Shown in pieces: positions 51,029-61,271 of a DNA stretch of 64,000 bases (the stretch's first letter is position 1; every line of letters begins with the position of its first letter). The DNA lies in contig CAVTBD010000002.1 of assembly GCA_963732875.1 (NCBI GenBank), positions 186,001-250,000 on the forward strand, read 5' to 3'. Below the pieces are notes generated by a model. That model saw only the letters and a list, made by a program, of their open reading frames with translations. It was not told the DNA's origin and made no database searches. This DNA is from WHSO01 sp963732875. Its GTDB lineage: Bacteria; Pseudomonadota; Alphaproteobacteria; SMXQ01. A program made the position numbers and the translations under genes.

Positions 51029-51607
51029 ATGCGTAGAATAGTTGTCGGCATGTCAGGAGCGTCGGGTGCCATTTATGGCATCCGGCTTCTCGAAGTCCTC
51101 AGCAAGGCCGAGGACATAGAGATTCACCTGATCATGTCGCCATCCGCCGGCCAGACGATCGTGGATGAAACCGACTGGACGGTTTCGGACGTCAGGGCGC
51201 TCGCGGACGTCGTCTACAACAACAAGGACATCGGTGCGTCGCTCTCGAGCGGTTCCTACCGGCACGACGGCATGATCGTCGCGCCGTGCTCCGTCAAGAC
51301 GCTGTCCGGCATCGTCAATTCCTACGACGACAATCTTCTGACGCGTGCGGCCGACGTGGCGCTCAAGGAAAAGCGCCGCGTCGTGCTGATGGTCCGTGAA
51401 ACGCCGCTGCACCTTGGCCACATCGAGCTGATGGCGCGCGCCGCCAGTTACGGCGCGGTGGTGATGCCGCCGGTTCCGGCGTTCTATCACCGTCCGCAAA
51501 CCCTTGACGACGTGATCAATCAGTCAGTGGGAAAGGCGCTAGACCTTTTCGACATATCCCACAGGCTATTTCGACGGTGGAAGGAAACTGACCCAGACAA
51601 GGGATGA
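51029..51607 (+). CDS. ubiX: flavin prenyltransferase UbiX
   Basis: 192 residues with the typical start RRIVVGMSGASGAIYG, the PCSVKTLSGI block and RRVVLMVRETPLH. It makes prenyl-FMN, the cofactor of UbiD enzymes, and is the only such gene in the window, so it may serve both UbiDs (22.0 and 43.0 kb). ACGGAG precedes the ATG. It sits between the ThDP enzyme and the first TctAB fusion in one direction. Confidence 0.96.
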   Translation: MRRIVVGMSGASGAIYGIRLLEVLSKAEDIEIHLIMSPSAGQTIVDETDWTVSDVRALADVVYNNKDIGASLSSGSYRHDGMIVAPCSVKTLSGIVNSYDDNLLTRAADVALKEKRRVVLMVRETPLHLGHIELMARAASYGAVVMPPVPAFYHRPQTLDDVINQSVGKALDLFDISHRLFRRWKETDPDKG

Positions 51608-51695
51608 ATTTTTCAACGGTCCTGCAAGGGCCGATCCCGATCGTGCATGTCAGCGCGGCTGAGCCAACCTATCCATTCGCAAACAGGTGGGGAAT

Positions 51696-53838
51696 ATGGA
51701 TTATCTCATTCTGATGGCGACAAGTGCAGCAGACGCGCTCGTCATCATGGCAAACCCGATGCGTCTGTTCTTCCTGTTCGGAGGCGTGCTCATCGGTTTG
51801 GTCCTGGGCGTCATCCCGGGACTCGGCGGCCTCGTCGGCATGGCGTTGTTGCTGCCGTTCACTTTCGACATGGACAAGTTCGCGGCCTTCGCCTTCCTGC
51901 TCGGCATGGGGTCCGTCACGGCAACGTCGGACGTGGTGCCGGCGGTGTTGTTCGGCGTGCCGGGAACCGCCGGGTGCGCCGCAACGATCCTGGACGGCCA
52001 TCCGTTGGCCCGAAAAGGAGAGGCGGGACGAGCATTCGGCGCGTGTTACACGTCGTCCATGTTGGGCGGCCTGTTCGGCGCGGCCCTGCTCGCCATTTCG
52101 ATACCGATCCTGCGGCCTGTGATGCTCTATCTCGGCTCGCCGGAACTTCTGTCCTTCACGGTTTTCGGCCTGTCGATGGTGTCGGTGCTGTCGGGCGGCT
52201 CGCCGATGCGCGGCGTCGCGGCGGCCTGTTTCGGTCTGCTGCTTGCGATGGTCGGGTCGGATCCGCAGACCGGCACGCTGCGCTGGACGCTCGATTCGCT
52301 CTACCTGTGGGACGGCCTGCCGATTGTGCCCGTCACCATTGGCCTGTTCGCTCTGCCCGAGCTCGCCGACATGGCGATCGTGCGGACCGCCATCGCCACC
52401 GAATCCGAAGCCAGGGTCAACACGACCGCCGGCCAGATGCAGGGGGTAAAGGACGCTTTCCGCAACTGGTGGCTGGTGCTGCGTTGTTCTTGGCTGGGGA
52501 CGGCGATCGGCGCCACGCCGGGCCTCGGCGCTTCGGTGGTGGACTGGATCGCCTACGGCCACGCGGCGCGGACCGAGAAAGGGGCGGCGGCGACTTTCGG
52601 CACCGGCGACATCCGCGGTGTGATCGCTTCTGAAATCGTCGAACAACGCGAAGGAGGGCGGTGCGCTCGTGCCGACCATCGCCTTCGGCGTACCGGGGTC
52701 GGCCTCCATGGCGATCCTGCTCGGCGCGTTCCTGATCCACGGCCTGATCCCGGGCCCGGACATGCTGACCAAAAACCTCGACGTCACCTATTCGATGGTG
52801 TGGTCGGTGGCCCTGGCCAACCTGCTCGGCGCCGGCATCTGCTTCGCGTTCTCCAACCAGTTCGCGAAGCTCGCCATCGTCCGCTACTCCGTCATGATCC
52901 CGATCATCATGTCGATCGTGTTCATCGGCGCGTTCCAGGGCTCGCGCCAGTGGGGCGACCTCTACACGCTGATGCTCTTCGGCGTGCTGGGCTGGTTCAT
53001 GAAGCGCCTGCGCTGGCCGCGCCCGCCGGTCATCCTGGGCTTCGTGCTGGGCGACATCGTCGAGCGCTACCTGTTCATCTCGGTCGAGCGCTACGGCACG
53101 GAATGGATATTCCCGACGTCGCTCGAGAACGCCCGCTGGGTCGTGCTGGTGATGTTCGCGCTGTCGATCGCGGGCCTGCTGCGTCCGCTGTTCGTGGAGT
53201 ACCGGAACGCGGGCGGCGTGATGAACATGGCGCGCCAGCTCAAGCCGTCGGCGCGGCGGTTCGATGTTCATAGCGTCATGTACCTGGCCTTCATCGGGAT
53301 GTTCATCTGGATGATGTCGCAGGCATGGGGCTGGAACCACGACGCCCGGATCATCCCGGAAATCGTCGGCTACTTCGCGCTTGGAATCCTCGCCATCAGC
53401 CTCCTCAACTACACGTTCAAGAGCGTGGAGCTGGGGGCCGCGGCTGGCGGCGGCGATACCGAATCCCAGGTGCGCAAGTCCCTGCACCTGGACATCGAGG
53501 TCCGCGGCGGCGACATGCCGAAGAAGCTGATCGCGCTGCGTGCCGCCGGCTATCTCGGCTGGCTGCTGGCCTACTTGGGGACGGCGGCGTTGATCGGCAT
53601 GGTCCCGGCGCTGTTCCTGTTCGTGGTCGCCTACATGAAGGTCGAGGGGAACGAATCGTGGAAGCTGACGCTGAGTTGTGCGTTCGGCCTCACGGTCTTC
53701 TCGATCATCCTGTTCGACAAGCTCCTGGCCCTGCCGTGGCCGCAGACGCAGTTCGGCGATCTCTACATCATCTTCGACGAGCACTGGCTCCAGCCCGCCA
53801 TCAACTGGGCGGAAGCCGCCATGGGCCTGAGAATGTGA
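51696..53838 (+). CDS. TctA-TctB fusion membrane protein 2 (one frameshift)
   Basis: About 713 residues. The first 500 or so are TctA (VLGVIPGLGGLVGMALL; FGVPGTAGCAATILDGHPLARKG in two parts; SNNAKEGGALVPT). After a link come TctB-like helices (RAAGYLGWLLAYLGTAALIG; FGLTVFSIILFDKLLALP), so both subunits are one chain. An extra A in the run at 52633-52635 breaks the frame exactly in the conserved loop (VIASE/SSNNAKEGG). AGGTGGGGAAT precedes ATG 51696. A near copy follows at 54.2 kb. Confidence 0.85.
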
Positions 53839-53862
53839 GGACGAGGATGTAACAACCGACGC

Positions 53863-53900
53863 GGGAAAGGGCGGAAGCGGTACCGCCTCCGTCCTTTCCC
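53863..53900 (+). terminator. terminator-like hairpin after TctAB fusion 2
   Basis: A long stem of about 16 bp with one mismatch and a G-T pair (GGGAAAGG with CCTTTCCC at its base) but only a short T stretch. The next 265 bases up to fusion 3 are AT-richer than the surroundings and contain no gene; they may hold its promoter. Confidence 0.65.
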
Positions 53901-54165
53901 CGTTTCAGGTGAAATGAGTATTGCCGGCTGAGTGAGTGGGGCGGGTACGTCCCTATTATCGGTAAGGTTATTTACCCGCGTATGGGAAAGACACTTGATA
54001 TTTTCGATAATTCCAACAAACTTCGTACCAGCCTGCGGGAGGCACAAATGAAACAAGAAAACGACCTAGCACTATCCAATTTAGACAATTCTTGAAAACC
54101 GCAATTGTGGTCTGCCGCGTTTGAAGCGGTCGAGCAAATCGCCTTGATAATAACAGGTGGGTGTC

Positions 54166-56310
54166 ATGGAATATCTCGCAATGATGGGTCACAACGCGCT
54201 CGACGCGTTGATCATCATGTCCAATCCGATGCGTCTGTTCTTCCTGTTCGGAGGCGTCGTCATCGGTCTGGTCCTGGGTGTCATCCCGGGGCTTGGTGGC
54301 CTTGTCGGCATGGCGTTGCTGTTGCCGTTCACTTTCGACATGGACAAGTTCGCGGCCTTCGCCTTCCTGCTGGGCATGGCTTCGGTGACGGCGACGTCGG
54401 ACGTGGTGCCGGCGGTGCTGTTCGGCGTGCCCGGTACGGCGGCATGTGCGGCGACGATCCTGGACGGCCATCCCATGGCCCGAAAAGGACAGGCAGGACG
54501 AGCATTCGGCGCATGTTACACATCGTCGCATGCTGGGCGGTCTGTTCGGCGCCGTGCTGCTCGCCATCTCGATGCCGATCCTGCGGCCGGTGATGCTCTA
54601 TCTGGGCTCGCCGGAACTTCTATCATTTACAGTTTTCGGCCTGTCGATGGTGTCGGTGCTGTCGGGCGGCTCGCCGATGCGCGGTGTCGGCGCGGCCTGT
54701 CTCGGCCTGCTGATCGCCATGATCGGGTCGGACCCGCAGACCGGCACGCTGCGCTGGACGCTCGATTCGCTCTACCTGTGGGACGGTCTGCCGATCGTGC
54801 CGCTGACGATCGGACTGTTCGCCCTGCCCGAGCTCGCCGATATGGCGATCGTTCGGACCTCCATCGCCCAGGCTTCGAAGGCAAGATCGACGCCACCGCC
54901 GGGCAGATGGCAGGGGGTGCGCGACACCTTTAACAACTGGTGGCTGGTGCTGCGCTGCTCCTGGATCGGTACCGCCATCGGGGCCACGCCGGGCCTCGGC
55001 GCCTCGGTGGTCGACTGGGTCGCCTACGGCCACGCGGCGCGCACCGAGAAGGGGGCGTCGGAAACCTTCGGCACCGGCGACGTGCGCGGCGTGATCGCTT
55101 CTGAAATCGTCGAACAACGCCAAGGAAGGCGGCGCCCTGGTGCCGACCATCGCCTTCGGCGTGCCGGGGTCGGCCTCCATGGCGATCCTGCTCGGCGCGT
55201 TCCTGATCCACGGCCTGATCCCGGGCCCGGACATGCTGACCAAGAACCTCGACATCACCTATTCCATGGTGTGGTCGGTGGCCCTGGCCAACCTGCTCGG
55301 CGCCGGCATCTGCTTCGCGTTCTCCAACCAGTTCGCGAAGCTGGCCCTGGTGCGCTACTCCGTCATGATCCCGATGATCATGTCGGTGGTGTTCATCGGT
55401 GCGTTCCAGGGCTCGCGCCAGTGGGGCGACCTCTACACGCTGATGATCTTCGGCGTGCTGGGGTGGATCATGAAGCGTCTGCGCTGGCCGCGCCCGCCGA
55501 TCATCCTGGGCTTCGTGCTGGGTGATATCGTCGAGCGCTACCTGTTCATCTCGGTCGAACGCTACGGCACGGAATGGCTCTTCCCGACGTCGCTGCACAA
55601 CGTGCGCTGGGTCGTGCTGTTCATGTTCGCACTGTCGATCGCGGGCCTGCTGCGTCCGCTGTTCAAGGAGTACCAGAACGCGGGCGGCATCGATGAACAT
55701 GGCGCGCCAGCTCAAGCCGTCGGCGCGGCGGTTCGACCTCCAGAGCGTGATGTACCTGGCCTTCATCGCCCTGTTCAGCTGGGCGATGTGGGAAGCGCAT
55801 GGCTGGAACCACGATGCCCGGATCATCCCGGAGATCGTCGGCTACTTCGGCCTGTTCGTACTGGCCGTCAGCTTACTCAACTACACGTTCAAGAGCGTGG
55901 AACTGGGGGCCGCGGCCGGCAGCGGCGATCCCAAATCCCAGGTGCGCAAGTCCCTGCACCTGGACATCGAGGTCCGCGGCGGCGACATGCCGAAGAAGCT
56001 GATCGCGATGCGCGCCATCGGGTATCTCGCCTGGCTGGTGGGATACCTCGGTGTCGCCTCGTTGATCGGCATGATCCCGGCGCTGCTCATATTCGTGATC
56101 GCCTACATGAGGATCGAGGGGAAAGAGTCGTGGAAGCTGACGCTGAGTTGTGCGTTCGGCCTCACGATCTTCTCGATCATCCTGTTCGACAAGCTCCTGG
56201 CCCTGCCGTGGCCGCAGACGCAGTTCGGCGATCTCTACATCATCTTCGACGAGCACTGGCTCCAGCCCGCCATCAACTGGGTCGAGGCCGTCGTGTTCCA
56301 CATGCAATGA
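54166..56310 (+). CDS. TctA-TctB fusion membrane protein 3 (five indels)
   Basis: A close duplicate of fusion 2, of about 714 residues when repaired. Extra bases near 54528 (CYTSS/MLGG), 54909, 55104-55106 (VIASE/SSNNAKEGG) and 55691 (NAGG/MMNMARQ) and a missing base near 54871 disturb the frame, but every segment between them keeps strong protein similarity to fusion 2. AGGTGGGTGTC precedes the ATG. If the indels are real it is a pseudogene; I think most are sequence errors. A perfect terminator follows. Confidence 0.75.
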
Positions 56311-56331
56311 TGTAGACCCAGCGTCACGAAG

Positions 56332-56362
56332 AAGGGCGGGAGCCGTGCTCCCGCCCTTTTTT
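56332..56362 (+). terminator. rho-independent terminator after TctAB fusion 3
   Basis: A 12-bp stem (AAGGGCGGGAGC with GCTCCCGCCCTT), loop CGT and a run of T. The converging cyclodeaminase-like gene ends 25 bases on. Confidence 0.92.
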
Positions 56363-56387
56363 CATGCCTGCGCGTGCGCTGTGGTGC

Positions 56388-57458
56388 CTACGGATGCTCG
56401 ATCTGGGTGAACCACTCGGTCGGCAGCTCGCGGCCGAGGCCGGCGGCGACGGCTTTCTGGTAGGCGACTCCGCCCACCAGCGTGAACTGGTAGCCGATCC
56501 CGGAGTAGTTGAGGAAACAGGTCGCCTCGTCGGCGCTCTCGCGTCCCTTGGCCGCGCCGGTCACGAGCTCGGTCAGCTGGGGCATGGCCTTCTCGTTGAC
56601 GCTGGCGTCCGGGGCGTGCGCGCCCTTGCGGTCCTCCGCCAGCTCGACACCGTGGGTCCGTACCACCAGCGGCGCGTTGTCGCGGACGTGCACGACGCGG
56701 CGGTCGCAGGCGGCGATCGCGGCCGGCGCCATTTCGGCGGTCTTGATGGTGGAATAGTGCACACCCTTGCGGATGTGGTTGTGGCCGATGATCGGATCGA
56801 GGGCGCTGGTGGCGCAGGCCACTATGTCGGCGTCGGCGATGGCCTCCTCGACGGTCGCCGCCGGGACCACATCGATGCCGAGCCGGGTACTCATGTCGCG
56901 GGCGAAGGCCTCCCGGTTGGCCTTGTTCGGGCTGTAGCAGCGGAACCGGGTGATCGGGCGCACGGCGGCGATCGCCATGGCCTGGGCGCCCGCTTGCCAG
57001 CCCGAGCCGATGATGGCGGCGGTCTTCGCGTCCTCGCGGGCGAGATAGCGGCAGGCCAGCCCGTTGGTGGCGCCGACGCGCATGCGCTGAACCAGGCCGT
57101 CGGGGAAGATCGCGAGTGGCTCGCCGTTCACCGTGGAGAACAGCAGCACCAGGCCGACGTAACGGTTGCCCGGCGCCGCCGGCACCTTTTCACGCCGGGT
57201 CGAGCCGCCGACCTCGCGCCAGCCGATGATGTCGGAATTGAGCCGGATGGAAGCGAAGCCCGAGGGGCTATGGACACCGTCCATGCTTTTGAGGGCGTAG
57301 ACCGAGCCCGCTTCGGGCGCCGGCGAGACGATCTCGGCCCGCCCGCGATTGCCGCCCCGCCCTTCGGCGAGGTCGCGGTAGCCCGTCTCGATGGCCTCGA
57401 TGCTGTCGGCCATGGTCAGGACCCGGTCGAGCTCGTCGTTGGTGAAAATCCACGTCAT
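56388..57458 (-). CDS. ornithine cyclodeaminase/mu-crystallin family protein 2
   Basis: 356 residues with the NAD(P) loop IIGSGWQAGAQAMAIAA, the block GEPLAIFPDGLVQRMRVGAT and the C-terminal LPTEWFTQIEHP shared with its two neighbours. GAGGAACG precedes the ATG. It is last of three such genes on the minus strand behind SBP5. These proteins may act on imines or 2-oxo acids; members differ widely in reaction, so no substrate is claimed. Length is slightly above the usual 310-350. Confidence 0.87.
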   Translation of the reverse strand: MTWIFTNDELDRVLTMADSIEAIETGYRDLAEGRGGNRGRAEIVSPAPEAGSVYALKSMDGVHSPSGFASIRLNSDIIGWREVGGSTRREKVPAAPGNRYVGLVLLFSTVNGEPLAIFPDGLVQRMRVGATNGLACRYLAREDAKTAAIIGSGWQAGAQAMAIAAVRPITRFRCYSPNKANREAFARDMSTRLGIDVVPAATVEEAIADADIVACATSALDPIIGHNHIRKGVHYSTIKTAEMAPAAIAACDRRVVHVRDNAPLVVRTHGVELAEDRKGAHAPDASVNEKAMPQLTELVTGAAKGRESADEATCFLNYSGIGYQFTLVGGVAYQKAVAAGLGRELPTEWFTQIEHP

Positions 57459-57506
57459 GAAGCGTTCCTCGAAGTTGAAAACTTGCGGGTAGGGGGTAGG
57501 GGATTG

Positions 57507-58586
57507 TCAGGGATGGACGGTTTCCGTGAACCAGTCGGTGGGGAGCCGGTTGCCGACGCCCTGTTCCACAGCGCGCCTGTAGATCACAGAACCCGCCGCG
57601 GCGAACTGGTAGCCGAGCCCGAGATGGTTGATGAAGCAGGTCACTTCATCGTCGTTGTCGCGGCCCGTGGCGCGCCCGACGATCAGTTCGGGCAGGGAGG
57701 GATACTTGGAGAAGTCGATCTCGTGGGCGAGGTTCCAGCCCTGGGCCTTGCTTTCGCCCTGGCTTTCCTCCGCGCCCTTGGCGGTGACGATGATCGGGTT
57801 GTCCTCGTGGGTGTGCACGGCCAGCCGGTCGCAGGCGAGCGTCGCCGCCGGGTCGATTTCGGGCTTCTTGATCGAGCCGATGTGCATGCCGGGTTCGATC
57901 CAGTCCTTGAAGAAGACGGGATCGAGGCTGTTGGTCGCGCACAGGGCGATGTCGGCGCCCCTGATCGCGGCCTCGGGATGATCCACCGGCGTCACGGTCA
58001 CGCCGAGCACTTCGCTCATCCGGGCGGAGAAGTCCTCGCGGCTTTCCTGGCGCGGCGAGAAGCAGCGGATTTCCTTGATGTCGCGCACCGCGCAGGCGGC
58101 CGCCAGCTGCGTCTCCGCCTGCCAGCCGGCACCGAGCAGGCCGAGCACGCTGGCGTCCTTGCGGGCCATGTACTTGACCCCGAGGCCGCTGGCGGAGCCG
58201 ACGCGGATGTGCTGGAGCACGCCGTCTGGGAAGATCGCCAGCGGCTCGCCGTTGGCGGTGGAGAACAGCAACACCAGCCCGACGTAGCGGTTACCCGGCG
58301 CCGCCGGCACCTTGACTCGGCGACGGGTATTGCCCTCGCGGGGCGCGGTGAGAATGTCGGAGTTGATGCGGATCGCGCCGATCCCGAACTTAGGCACGAC
58401 GCCGTCCATGGATTTCAGCCCGTAGGTCGCGTCGGGCCCGTATGACGTCGGCGTGATGCAGTCGGACCGCGTGCGCGTGATGCCCCGGCCTTCCGCCAGC
58501 TCGACGTAGGCCTCCTCGAGGGCCGCGATGCAGTCGGGAACGGTGAGCAGCCGCTCGACGTCGTCGTTGGACAGGATCAGGGTCAT
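57507..58586 (-). CDS. ornithine cyclodeaminase/mu-crystallin family protein 3
   Basis: 359 residues, very similar to protein 4 over the whole length (MTLILSNDDVE; KVPAAPGNRYVGLVLLFSTA; LLGAGWQAETQL; LPTDWFTETVHP). The ATG at 58586 lies 16 bases after the stop of protein 4; the ribosome site is weak, so coupling is likely. The middle gene of the tandem. Confidence 0.87.
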   Translation of the reverse strand: MTLILSNDDVERLLTVPDCIAALEEAYVELAEGRGITRTRSDCITPTSYGPDATYGLKSMDGVVPKFGIGAIRINSDILTAPREGNTRRRVKVPAAPGNRYVGLVLLFSTANGEPLAIFPDGVLQHIRVGSASGLGVKYMARKDASVLGLLGAGWQAETQLAAACAVRDIKEIRCFSPRQESREDFSARMSEVLGVTVTPVDHPEAAIRGADIALCATNSLDPVFFKDWIEPGMHIGSIKKPEIDPAATLACDRLAVHTHEDNPIIVTAKGAEESQGESKAQGWNLAHEIDFSKYPSLPELIVGRATGRDNDDEVTCFINHLGLGYQFAAAGSVIYRRAVEQGVGNRLPTDWFTETVHP

Positions 58587-58602
58587 ACGCTTTTTTCCCG
58601 GG

Positions 58603-59679
58603 TTACGGATGGACGGTTTCGGTGAACCAGTCGGTCGGCAGCTGGTTGCCGATGCCATTCTCGACGGCGCGCTTGTAGATCACCGAGCCGGCCGCGGCGA
58701 ACTGGTAGCCGAGCCCGAGATTGTTGAGGAAACAGGTCACTTCCTTGTCGTTCTCGCGGCCCGAGGCGCGCCCGACGATCAGCTCGGGCAGGGTGGGGTA
58801 CTTCTTGAAGTCGAGGTTCTTGGCGGCGTTCCAGGCCTTGCCCTTGCTCTCCTCCTGGAACGGCGCGCCCTCGGCCACGACGATGATCGGCGTCGTGTCG
58901 TGGGTATGGACCGCGATGCGGTCGGCGGCGAGGATCGCGGCGGGATCGACCTCCGGCTTCTTGATCGAGGAAATGTGCATGCCGGGCTCGATCCAGTCCT
59001 TGAAGAATATCGGATCGATCGAATTGGTGCCGCACATGGCGATGTCGGCCCCGCGCACCGCGTCCTCGGGATGCTCGACCGGCCTGATCTCGATGCCGGT
59101 CACCTCGCTCATGCGTTCGGCGAAGGCCTCGCGGTTCTGCTTGTTGGGCGAGAAGCAGCGCACTTCCTTGATGTCGCGCACGACACAGGCGGCGGTGAGC
59201 TGGGTCTCGGCCTGCCAGCCGGAACCGAGCAGGCCCAGCACGCTGGCGTCCTTGCGCGCCATGTACTTGACGCCGAGCCCGTTGGTCGCGCCGACCCGGA
59301 TGTGCTGGAGCACGCCGTCGGGGAAGATCGCGAGCGGCTCGCCGTTGGCGGTGGAGAATAGCAGCACCAGTCCGACGTAGCGGTTGCCCGGCGCCGCCGG
59401 CACCTTCACGCGCCGCTGGGTATTGCCGACCTTGGGGTTGGTGACGATGTCGGAGTTGATGCGGATGGCGCCGACGCCGAGCGCCGGCACGACACCGTCC
59501 ATGGACTTGAGGCCGTAGACCGCGTCCGGGGCATGGGAGGTGGGGGTGATGCAATCGGAGCGCTGGCGCGTGATGCCGCGCCCGAAGGCCAACTCCTTGT
59601 AGGCTTCCTCGAGCGCACCGATGCAATCGGGCATGGTCAGCAGATTTTCGACATCGTCGTTGGACAGGATCAGGGTCAT
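58603..59679 (-). CDS. ornithine cyclodeaminase/mu-crystallin family protein 4
   Basis: 358 residues, first of the tandem and nearest SBP5. NAD(P) loop LLGSGWQAETQLTAA; substrate-side blocks GLKSMDGVVPALG and RRVKVPAAPGNRYVG as in its neighbours. GGGAGAG precedes the ATG. The frame is open upstream through SBP5 without homology. A hairpin between SBP5 and this gene may lower its expression relative to the binding protein, a common arrangement. Confidence 0.87.
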   Translation of the reverse strand: MTLILSNDDVENLLTMPDCIGALEEAYKELAFGRGITRQRSDCITPTSHAPDAVYGLKSMDGVVPALGVGAIRINSDIVTNPKVGNTQRRVKVPAAPGNRYVGLVLLFSTANGEPLAIFPDGVLQHIRVGATNGLGVKYMARKDASVLGLLGSGWQAETQLTAACVVRDIKEVRCFSPNKQNREAFAERMSEVTGIEIRPVEHPEDAVRGADIAMCGTNSIDPIFFKDWIEPGMHISSIKKPEVDPAAILAADRIAVHTHDTTPIIVVAEGAPFQEESKGKAWNAAKNLDFKKYPTLPELIVGRASGRENDKEVTCFLNNLGLGYQFAAAGSVIYKRAVENGIGNQLPTDWFTETVHP

Positions 59680-59760
59680 CTGGGCTCTCCCGGGTGGTCT
59701 TTTACCCCGCGGTGGGTGGCGGCGGGATTCTTGGCTTCTCCCCCATGCGATGGACGAGGG

Positions 59761-59796
59761 AGGGGCGGGTCCGGCTGGCGCCGGACCCGCCCCTTT
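59761..59796. terminator. hairpin between SBP5 and the cyclodeaminase-like genes
   Basis: A 14-bp perfect stem (AGGGGCGGGTCCGG with CCGGACCCGCCCCT) and 6-base loop. The T-rich side faces the plus strand, so for the minus-strand operon it is more an attenuator or mRNA-protecting stem than a full terminator. Confidence 0.6.
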
Positions 59797-59822
59797 ATAT
59801 AGCAGACACGCGTTGGCGATGC

Positions 59823-61070
59823 TTACTTGCAGTCGATGGTGATGGGCTCGTTTTCCCCACCGGGCTTGTAGTCGATGGCGCAACTCATGCCGGCCTTGAG
59901 GGCCTTGCGCTTGGCACCCTTGCCGCCGACCTTGATCTTGGTGCGGGAGCCCGAGATCTTCGACTTGATGGTCTTGCCGCCGGCCTTGAAGGTGATGGTC
60001 TTGTGGTCGGACGAGATCGTGTCGATCGTGGTCGAGACCTTGTTGGAAGGCGGCTTGATGTTGAGAATCTCGCTCACCATCGCGATCACTTCCGGTGGCT
60101 GGTCGAGCGCCGCGCGCACCGCCTTGGCGACGTCTTCGCCGTAGGCCGGGTCGATCGGCCGGTCGGCCTTGCTTGCCGCCGCCTGGAGCTCCTTGTCCTC
60201 CATCGCCTTCTTGTAGGCGTCGCGCAGGGCTGCGGTGCGGTCGGCGGGGATGCCCTCCGGCCCGGCGGTGAAGCGTGCGATATCGGCCTGGGAGCCGACC
60301 AGGGCGACGATGGCCTTTTCCTGCTTGCCCGTGACCACGCTGCTCAGCATGGGCGCGCTGGTCTCCTGCTTGCCGCCGATCTGCGCGAGGATGCGGCCAT
60401 AGCCGTTCTTGACGAACAGCTCGGCCGACGACATGGAGCCGACGGCGGCCTGGATTTCGCCGCGGCGCATGGCGAGCTCGGAGTCCGTGCCCCGGTAGCC
60501 GAGGATCAGCTTGAAGTTCCAGCCGAGACCCTTGCCCATCATCATGGTGTCGTTGTAGCCCGACGAGCCCACACCCGAGGACGAGAAGCGCACCGGAGTC
60601 TTCGAGTTCTTCAGGTCCGCGACGGTCTTGAGCTTGGTCTGGGCCGCGACCATGATCACGCGCGGATCGCTCGCGGCCTTGCCGATCCAGGTCATCTTGC
60701 CGAGGTCGAACTTGACCCCTTTGCGGCCCAGCAGCTGGGCGAAGATCAGGCCGGTGTTGAAGGTGCCGATGGTCTCGCCGTTGGGCTTGGAATTGGCGAC
60801 CAGGTTGGCGCCGATGATGTGGCCCGCACCCGGTACGTTCTTCACCACGAAGGTGGAGCCGGGCAGATACTTCTGCATGTACTTGGCGGTGAGGCGGCCG
60901 TAATAGTCGTAGCCGCCGCCGGCACCCGTGGCGACCACGTAGGTGACGGTCTTGCCGCTGAAGAAGCTGGCGCCGTCGGCTGCCATCGCCGTCCCGGCAA
61001 GGCTGATGGCGGCCATCCCCGCCGCCGCGATCGTCCCCAGACGGATCGGGTTCCATATGATGTTGTTCAT
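59823..61070 (-). CDS. TTT solute-binding protein 5 with extra C-terminal domain
   Basis: 415 residues: signal peptide ending GTAMA-AD, core with TGAGGGYDYYGRL, VPGAGHIIGANL and SSSGVGSSGYND, then the added domain from about residue 344 (TTIDTISSDHKTITFKAGG, KISGSRTKIKVGGKGAKR, LKAGMSC, end TIDCK). The core differs clearly from SBP2-4 (no WSWSS segment) while the tail is the same, so the tail has moved independently of the core. GGGAG precedes the ATG. Three cyclodeaminase-like genes follow. Confidence 0.9.
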   Translation of the reverse strand: MNNIIWNPIRLGTIAAAGMAAISLAGTAMAADGASFFSGKTVTYVVATGAGGGYDYYGRLTAKYMQKYLPGSTFVVKNVPGAGHIIGANLVANSKPNGETIGTFNTGLIFAQLLGRKGVKFDLGKMTWIGKAASDPRVIMVAAQTKLKTVADLKNSKTPVRFSSSGVGSSGYNDTMMMGKGLGWNFKLILGYRGTDSELAMRRGEIQAAVGSMSSAELFVKNGYGRILAQIGGKQETSAPMLSSVVTGKQEKAIVALVGSQADIARFTAGPEGIPADRTAALRDAYKKAMEDKELQAAASKADRPIDPAYGEDVAKAVRAALDQPPEVIAMVSEILNIKPPSNKVSTTIDTISSDHKTITFKAGGKTIKSKISGSRTKIKVGGKGAKRKALKAGMSCAIDYKPGGENEPITIDCK

Positions 61071-61271
61071 GGCACTCCCTTTCAGAGAATTGGTCGGTTG
61101 AAGCCGGGCGTCGCTATCCCGATTTCAGGCAGCCAGGAAGCGTGTGCCGCGGTACGCCGCAACCAAAACCTTCCAGTCTGCAACTGTCGGGACAGGCATG
61201 GTCCCTGTTCATTTGTTTTATGCCTGAAGCATACCGGGAAAGAGCGGTGGTGCAAAGAGGGTGCGTAAGCG

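Noticed and set aside
56364..58445. A 693-codon open frame opposite cyclodeaminase-like genes 2 and 3
   Set aside because: Antisense to two conserved paralogues, spanning their intergenic gap; no signal or domain.
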